Of a DNA stretch of 36,787 bases, positions 31,725 to 36,787 are shown one piece after another. Location of the stretch: NCBI GenBank assembly GCA_002320245.1, contig DCKD01000038.1, forward strand, positions 1 to 36,787. The letters run 5' to 3'. Position numbers and translations under genes: made by a program. The first letter of the stretch is position 1, and each line of letters begins with the position of its first letter. Below the pieces are notes generated by a model, which saw only the letters and a list, made by a program, of their open reading frames with translations, was not told the DNA's origin and ran no database searches. Source of the DNA: Lachnospiraceae bacterium UBA1683 (GTDB taxonomy: Bacteria > Bacillota > Clostridia > Lachnospirales > Lachnospiraceae).

Positions 31725-34709
31725 ATGAGTATTTTTGACTTGAATGCATATGAGCTGATTCAGGAAGAAGACTTATCAGGTATCCAGTCGAAGGGATATT
31801 TGCTGAAACATAAAAAAAGTGGAGCAAGAGTTCTTCTGATGGAGAATGATGATGAGAATAAGGTGTTCACGATAGGGTTCCGCACACCACCGTCCGACAG
31901 TACCGGAGTCCCGCATATTATGGAGCATTCCGTGCTGTGCGGCTCCAGAAATTTTCCGGGAAAAGATCCGTTCGTTGAGCTTGTAAAAGGCTCCTTGAAT
32001 ACATTTTTAAATGCGATGACCTATCCGGATAAGACGGTGTATCCGGTGGCAAGCTGCAATGATAAGGATTTTCAGAACTTGATGCATGTTTATATGGATG
32101 CAGTATTTTATCCGAATATTTACAAGCACGATGAGATTTTCCGACAGGAAGGCTGGAGCTATAAACTGGATGGGGCAGACGGAAAACTGGAGTATAACGG
32201 CGTTGTTTACAATGAGATGAAGGGAGCATTTTCTTCACCAGAGGGCGTGCTTGACAGGGTGGTTCTGAATTCCCTGTTTCCGGATACGTCTTATGCAAAC
32301 GAATCCGGCGGTGATCCGGAAGTGATTCCGGACCTGACATATGAGCAGTTTCTTGATTTTCATCGGAAATATTATCATCCTTCAAACAGTTATATTTACC
32401 TTTATGGAGACATGGATATGGAGGAAAAACTGGATTGGCTGGATAAGGAGTACCTGAGTGCTTTTGATTTGGAAGAGATTGATTCAGAAATCCGGTATCA
32501 GGAACCATTTTCACACATGATTGAGGTGGAGAAGGAGTATTCTATTTCCAGTGAAGAATCAGAAGAGGATAACACATACCTTTCCTATAACAAAGTTATC
32601 GGGACAAGTTTGGATGAAAAGCTGTATCTGGCATTCCAGATTTTGGATTATGCGCTGCTTTCCGCTCCGGGTGCACCGTTGAAAAAGGCATTGATGGATG
32701 CGGGTATCGGAAAAGATATTATGGGTTCCTATGACAATGGTATTTACCAGCCGATTTTTTCTGTAATTGCGAAAAATGCAAATGCATCTCAGAAACAGGC
32801 GTTTGTAGAAACCATAGAATGTACGTTGCGTGATATTGTAGAGCACGGGATTGATAAAAAGGCGCTGGCAGCAGGAATCAACTACCATGAGTTCCGGTTC
32901 CGAGAGGCGGACTTTGGAAATTATCCGAAGGGACTGATGTATGGGCTGCAGCTATTTGACAGTTGGCTCTATGACGAGACAAAACCGTTCATTCATATGC
33001 AGGCGATTCCGACATTTGAATTTTTGAAGAGCCAGGTGGAGACCGGATATTTTGAAAATCTGATTCAGACGTGGCTGCTTGAAAATACGCATGGTTCAGT
33101 TGTAACGATTAAGCCGGAGAAAGGGAGGACAGCGCGGCTTGACAAAGAATTGGAGGAAAAGCTGCAGACGTATAAAGCGTCTCTGAGCAAAACAGAGATT
33201 CAGAAACTGGCAGCAGATACAAAACAACTGATTGCATATCAGGAAACCGAGGATTCAAAAGAAGATCTGGAAAAAATTCCGGTGCTTGGGCGGGAAGACA
33301 TTTCCACGGAGATTGCACCGTTTTATAACACCGAGATGCAGATGAGCGGCATTCCAGTGGTACATCATAATGTAGAGACAAATGGAATCGGCTATGTGAC
33401 ACTGATGTTTGATTTGGCAAACGTACCCGAAGAAAAGCTGCCGTATGTCGGTATTTTACAGGCAGCACTTGGAATCATTGACACTACACATTATGAGTAC
33501 GGCGAGTTGTTTAATGAAATCAATGTGCACACGGGTGGTATTGGGACTTCTCTGGAATTGTACCCGGATGTGCGCCATGTGCAGAAAAAAGATTTTCGGG
33601 CGACATTCGAGATGAAAGGAAAAGCACTTTATCCGAAACTGTATGTCCTTTTCTCCATGATGCGGGAAATTCTGATGGAATCCAAATTGGAGGATGAAAA
33701 ACGTCTGAAAGAAATCCTTGCAATGGTAAAATCCAGACTACAGATGACATTTCTGTCTTCCGGGCATACGACGGCGGCACTGCGCGCATTGTCCTACGCA
33801 TCCCCGCTGTCCAAGTTCAAGGACGATACGGACGGAATCGGTTATTACGAGGTCGTAAAGGATGTGGAAGAACATTTCGAAGAAAAGAAGGGAGAATTGA
33901 TTGCTAATCTGAAAGAAATTGCCAGAACAATTTTCCGTGCGGATAACCTGATGGTCAGCTACACATCCGCAGAAGAGGGGCTGGACATCGTGCGTGAGCA
34001 AATGGAAGTTCTGGTGTCAGGGAAAAATGCACTTGGAAATTGGGACGCAGGAACAGACGGGGATGCAGAAAATGGAACGCCGGCAGAGAACGCCGGGCTT
34101 GTAGAGAGCAGATGTATCCTGCACTGTAAAAAACGGAACGAAGGGTTCAAGACGTCCTCCAAAGTACAGTATGTTGCAAGAGTCGGCAACTTCATTGACG
34201 GCGGCGCACAGTATGACGGCGCATTGCAGATATTAAAAGTCATTTTAAGCTACGATTACCTATGGCAGAATGTCCGGGTCAAAGGCGGTGCTTATGGCTG
34301 TATGTGCAATTTCAACCGTATTGGGGAAGGCTACCTGATTTCCTATCGCGATCCAAATCTGGAGCGGACGATGGAAGTATACGAAGGTGTTGTCGATTAT
34401 CTGAAGAATTTCACGGTGAACGAGCGCGACATGAATAAATATATCATCGGAACAATCAGCAACATCGACCGCCCGATGAATCCGTCGGCAAAGGGGGAAC
34501 GTTCCATGAACCTGTATATGAATCATGTATCAGAAGAAATGATTCGGCAGGAAAGAATGGAAGTACTGCATGCACAGCAGGAAGATATCCGGAAACTTTC
34601 CGCAGTAGTAGCAGCAATGCTGAAAGCAGAACAACTCTGCGTCATCGGAAGTGAAGAAAAGATAGAGAAACAGAAAAAAATGTTTGGCGAGGTAAGAACG
34701 TTATTTTAA
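31725..34709 (+). CDS. M16C-family zinc metallopeptidase (presequence-protease/insulinase type)
   Basis: This 994-residue protein has the inverted zinc motif HIMEH (H64, E67, H68) with the distal glutamate E164 in YNEMKGAF, and the M16C repertoire GVPHIMEHSVLCGS, SLNTFLNAMTYPDKTVYPVAS and GGDPEVIPDLTYEQF. Four alpha/beta domains in two halves fold into a closed chamber that degrades peptides of moderate size; in mitochondria the relative PreP digests targeting peptides. There is no signal peptide, so it works in the cytosol. The C-terminal half keeps the GGAYG-type KGGAYGCMCNF motif. AGGGAG precedes the start. The terminator-like stem and promoter upstream isolate it from DUF1667. Confidence 0.92.
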   Translation: MSIFDLNAYELIQEEDLSGIQSKGYLLKHKKSGARVLLMENDDENKVFTIGFRTPPSDSTGVPHIMEHSVLCGSRNFPGKDPFVELVKGSLNTFLNAMTYPDKTVYPVASCNDKDFQNLMHVYMDAVFYPNIYKHDEIFRQEGWSYKLDGADGKLEYNGVVYNEMKGAFSSPEGVLDRVVLNSLFPDTSYANESGGDPEVIPDLTYEQFLDFHRKYYHPSNSYIYLYGDMDMEEKLDWLDKEYLSAFDLEEIDSEIRYQEPFSHMIEVEKEYSISSEESEEDNTYLSYNKVIGTSLDEKLYLAFQILDYALLSAPGAPLKKALMDAGIGKDIMGSYDNGIYQPIFSVIAKNANASQKQAFVETIECTLRDIVEHGIDKKALAAGINYHEFRFREADFGNYPKGLMYGLQLFDSWLYDETKPFIHMQAIPTFEFLKSQVETGYFENLIQTWLLENTHGSVVTIKPEKGRTARLDKELEEKLQTYKASLSKTEIQKLAADTKQLIAYQETEDSKEDLEKIPVLGREDISTEIAPFYNTEMQMSGIPVVHHNVETNGIGYVTLMFDLANVPEEKLPYVGILQAALGIIDTTHYEYGELFNEINVHTGGIGTSLELYPDVRHVQKKDFRATFEMKGKALYPKLYVLFSMMREILMESKLEDEKRLKEILAMVKSRLQMTFLSSGHTTAALRALSYASPLSKFKDDTDGIGYYEVVKDVEEHFEEKKGELIANLKEIARTIFRADNLMVSYTSAEEGLDIVREQMEVLVSGKNALGNWDAGTDGDAENGTPAENAGLVESRCILHCKKRNEGFKTSSKVQYVARVGNFIDGGAQYDGALQILKVILSYDYLWQNVRVKGGAYGCMCNFNRIGEGYLISYRDPNLERTMEVYEGVVDYLKNFTVNERDMNKYIIGTISNIDRPMNPSAKGERSMNLYMNHVSEEMIRQERMEVLHAQQEDIRKLSAVVAAMLKAEQLCVIGSEEKIEKQKKMFGEVRTLF

Positions 34710-34710
34710 T

Positions 34711-34792
34711 CATTTGGGGACGTAGTAAACGTGAGCTTTACTACGTCCCCAAATGGAGGGAGGGGTGTCCCTTTTTGCACGAAGGGGTGTCC
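34711..34792 (-). repeat. GGGGACGTAGT palindromic element, copy 3, inverted (before era)
   Basis: CATTTGGGGACGTAGTAAA (34711-34729) pairs perfectly with its 19-bp complement (34737-34755), the longest stem of the three copies. The GGGACACC modules follow on its right as GGGTGTCCCTTTTTGCA and GGGGTGTCCT, i.e. the whole element is reversed relative to copies 1 and 2. AAATGGAGGG occurs at 34751-34760 and again at 34795-34804, the latter serving as the era ribosome site. Confidence 0.85.
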
Positions 34793-34810
34793 TCAAATGG
34801 AGGGACATGA

Positions 34811-35710
34811 ATGAAAGAGAATTTTAAATCAGGATTTGTGACGCTGATTGGACGTCCGAATGTTGGAAAATCGACATTGATGAATCAGTTGATTGGACAG
34901 AAGATCGCGATTACATCAAATAAGCCGCAGACAACCAGAAACAGGATTCAGACGGTGCTGACAAAAGAGGATGGTCAGATTGTGTTTGTCGATACGCCGG
35001 GAATTCATAAGGCAAAAAATAAATTGGGCGAGTATATGGTAAATATTGCCGAGCGTTCGCTGAATGAGGTGGATGTGGTACTTTGGCTTGTGGAGCCGTC
35101 TACGTTTATCGGTGCGGGAGAGAAACACATTATTGAGCAGCTCAGAAAGGTAAAGACTCCGGTTATTCTTGTTATCAATAAAATTGATATGGTGAAACGA
35201 GAGGAGATTCTGACATTCATTGATGCATACAGAAAAGAATATGATTTCGCAGAAATTGTCCCTGTATCGGCACGGAGTGGCGAAAATACGGATGAGCTGG
35301 TAAGGGTAATTCTTCAGTATCTTCCGTATGGACCTCAGTTTTATGATGAGGATACGATTACAGACCAGCCGGAGCGGCAGATAGTTGCGGAATTGATTCG
35401 GGAGAAAGCGCTGCATTGCCTGCAGGAAGAAATTCCACATGGTATTGCTGTGGCAATTGACCGCATGAAGATGGAAAAGAGAGTGATGCACATTGATGCA
35501 ACCATTATTTGTGAGCGGGATTCCCATAAGGGGATTATTATTGGAAGACAAGGCACGATGTTAAAAAAAATCGGAAGTACCGCCAGATATGAAATTGAAC
35601 GGATGCTGGATTGCAGAGTCAATCTGAAATTGTGGGTAAAAGTGCAGAAAAACTGGCGTGACAGTGATTTTATGGTGAAAAACTTCGGATATCGCGATGA
35701 TGAAATGTAA
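34811..35710 (+). CDS. era: GTPase Era
   Basis: Era binds the 3' end of 16S rRNA and helps assemble the 30S subunit. The 299-residue protein has the G1 loop GRPNVGKST (about 13-21), the switch region, DTPGIH, NKID, an SAR motif, and a C-terminal KH RNA-binding domain with GRQGTMLKKIG. The ribosome site GGAGGG lies in the tail of the repeat element upstream. recO follows after 20 bp, the usual order in Clostridia. Confidence 0.95.
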   Translation: MKENFKSGFVTLIGRPNVGKSTLMNQLIGQKIAITSNKPQTTRNRIQTVLTKEDGQIVFVDTPGIHKAKNKLGEYMVNIAERSLNEVDVVLWLVEPSTFIGAGEKHIIEQLRKVKTPVILVINKIDMVKREEILTFIDAYRKEYDFAEIVPVSARSGENTDELVRVILQYLPYGPQFYDEDTITDQPERQIVAELIREKALHCLQEEIPHGIAVAIDRMKMEKRVMHIDATIICERDSHKGIIIGRQGTMLKKIGSTARYEIERMLDCRVNLKLWVKVQKNWRDSDFMVKNFGYRDDEM

Positions 35711-35730
35711 TATAGGTAGGAGCAGACAGG

Positions 35731-36471
35731 GTGAATCAAATCACAGTGACCGGAATGGTGCTTTCGACGGCGCCGATAAGTGAATATGACAGAAGAGTGG
35801 TAATTTTGACAAAGGAACAGGGAAAGATTTCTGCATTTGCCAAAGGGGCGAGGCGGCAAAACAGCCCTTTGGTTGGGGCTGTAAATCCGTTTTCTTTCGG
35901 AGAATTTACGCTGTATGCAGGAAGAAATTCCTATACGATTCAGTCTGTCCGTATTCAGAATTATTTTGCAGAACTGCGGGAAGATATCATTGGGGCGTAC
36001 TACGGGTTTTATTTTCTGGAATTCACGATATATTTTACGAAAGAGGCAAATGATGAGCGGGAAATGTTAAAGCTGCTTTACCAGACGCTGAAAGCACTGA
36101 CTAATACGAAAATTCCAAATCGCTTGATTCGATATATTTTCGAATTGAAGGCATTGTGTTTCAACGGGGAGGGGCCGCAGGTATTCCAGTGTGTTTGCTG
36201 TGGAGACAAGGAACGCTCCGCGGTATTCAGTCCCCAAAAAGGCGGACTGGTGTGTAGTGAGTGCGACAGGGATGTTATTGACGGAATTTGTCTGAATAAT
36301 TCAACCTTGTATAGTATGCAATATATAGAAACCAGTAAGATTGAACATTTATATACATTTGTTGTCAAGGAAAATGTTTTGGATGAGCTGGGCAGAGTGA
36401 TGGAACGGTATCGGGATATCTACATAGATAAGCGGTTTAAATCGTTAGAGATACTGGAGACGTTGTTGTAA
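35731..36471 (+). CDS. recO: DNA repair protein RecO
   Basis: RecO loads RecA onto gapped DNA together with RecR and anneals complementary strands coated with SSB. The 246-residue protein has the N-terminal OB fold (VTGMVLSTAPISEYDRRVVILT), a helical middle and a zinc site with CVCC and CSEC cysteine pairs. The start is GTG, chosen because AGGAG (35718-35722) is well placed and homologues start there. The stop codon is the first part of a 22-bp degenerate tandem array. Confidence 0.92.
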   Translation: MNQITVTGMVLSTAPISEYDRRVVILTKEQGKISAFAKGARRQNSPLVGAVNPFSFGEFTLYAGRNSYTIQSVRIQNYFAELREDIIGAYYGFYFLEFTIYFTKEANDEREMLKLLYQTLKALTNTKIPNRLIRYIFELKALCFNGEGPQVFQCVCCGDKERSAVFSPQKGGLVCSECDRDVIDGICLNNSTLYSMQYIETSKIEHLYTFVVKENVLDELGRVMERYRDIYIDKRFKSLEILETLL

Positions 36472-36720
36472 ATGATAAGAGTTTTTGTCGTAGATGATAT
36501 GAGTTTTTGCCGCAAATGATAAAAGTTCTTGTCACAAATGATGGGAGCCTCCGTTGTAAATAAAATGATAGGAGTCACCGTCGTAAATGCCGGGAGTTTT
36601 TGTTATAAATGATGGGAGTCGGAGTCACCATCGTAAATGCCGGGAGTCCCTGCCCTAAGTGATAAGAGTCTCCGTAGAAAATGGTAGCAGTTCCGGTAGT
36701 AAATGATGTCAGTTCCCACG
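36468..36720 (+). repeat. Degenerate 22-bp tandem array after recO (11 units)
   Basis: Units start at 36468, 36490, 36512, 36534, 36556, 36583, 36605, 36633, 36655, 36677 and 36699. Nine are exactly 22 bp; units 5 and 7 are 27 and 28 bp by small internal insertions. Each begins with GTAAATGAT-like sequence and continues GGGAGT-pyrimidine-rich. The first unit includes the recO stop codon. A 22-bp period is not a whole number of codons, so it is not a protein repeat; it equals about two turns of DNA. The frames across it have stops, and no gene was found there. Confidence 0.85.
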
Positions 36721-36741
36721 ACAAACGCATGAGTAAGTAAA

Positions 36742-36770
36742 TTGTGAACACACACTTTTTCTGGTAAACT
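36742..36770 (+). promoter_or_regulatory. Promoter reading out of the right edge
   Basis: A -35 TTGTGA (36742-36747), a 17-bp spacer and a -10 TAAACT (36765-36770). It would drive the next gene, which lies beyond the window. Confidence 0.45.
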
Positions 36771-36787
36771 AAAAGAAAAAGGGTGTG

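Noticed and set aside
36468..36720. Repeat array considered as CRISPR
   Set aside because: The units abut with no unique spacers, are degenerate and 22 bp long, and no cas gene is present.

Overview
The window looks like a chromosomal segment of a Gram-positive, low-to-mid GC anaerobe of the Clostridia, most likely the family Lachnospiraceae. The grounds are the gene order murE-priA-def-fmt-zinc peptidase-rsmB-rlmN-PPM phosphatase-PASTA kinase-rsgA-rpe-thiN, a meso-diaminopimelate type MurE (DNPR motif), a single-chain pyruvate:ferredoxin oxidoreductase, a GlpP/GlpK glycerol system with GlpA/GlpB/DUF1667-like partners, a DUF5685/J-domain pair, and strong AGGAGG ribosome sites. A genus cannot be named from the sequence alone. 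Nearly every gene is on the + strand.

Layout. 1-202: probably the 3' trailer of an rRNA operon with a terminator. 203-478: a small hairpin cluster and a promoter. 479-4775: NUDIX hydrolase, murE and priA. 4838-4996: a 143-bp miniature inverted-repeat element with an intact 8-bp target duplication, just in front of def. 5017-15164: a long housekeeping run (def, fmt, YugP-like protease, rsmB, rlmN, prpC, prkC, rsgA, rpe, thiN). It is interrupted by a 35-bp tandem repeat before rsmB and a 154-bp inverted-repeat element before rpe. 15260-21156: ychF, lgt and nifJ, each with its own promoter and/or terminator. 21465-22794: a decaying MutS-like ATPase gene. 22995-26041: glpP, glpK and a DUF5685 gene. 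26193-27427: a J-domain protein overlapping a membrane protein gene. 27651-29359: dus and dedA. 29597-31619: a broken FAD oxidoreductase pair plus DUF1667. 31725-36471: an M16C zinc peptidase, era and recO. 36468-36720: a degenerate 22-bp tandem array, then a promoter that reads out of the window.

How the genes work together. The first half covers cell-wall precursor synthesis (murE, later lgt), replication restart (priA), N-terminal formyl-group handling (fmt/def), rRNA modification and ribosome assembly (rsmB, rlmN, rsgA, ychF, era) and a Ser/Thr kinase-phosphatase pair that senses cell-wall state. The second half centres on carbon and energy metabolism. nifJ makes acetyl-CoA. glpP and glpK start glycerol use, but the oxidoreductase that should follow appears to have been destroyed by one deletion joining the front of a GlpA-like gene to the back of a GlpB-like gene, out of frame.

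The strongest non-gene signals are repeats: the IS66-like miniature element, three copies of an ~82-bp palindromic element (before glpK, the oxidoreductase and era), a second GGGGAC-type element on both sides of lgt, and several tandem duplications that start or end exactly at gene boundaries. No CRISPR array, tRNA, prophage or intact transposase was found.
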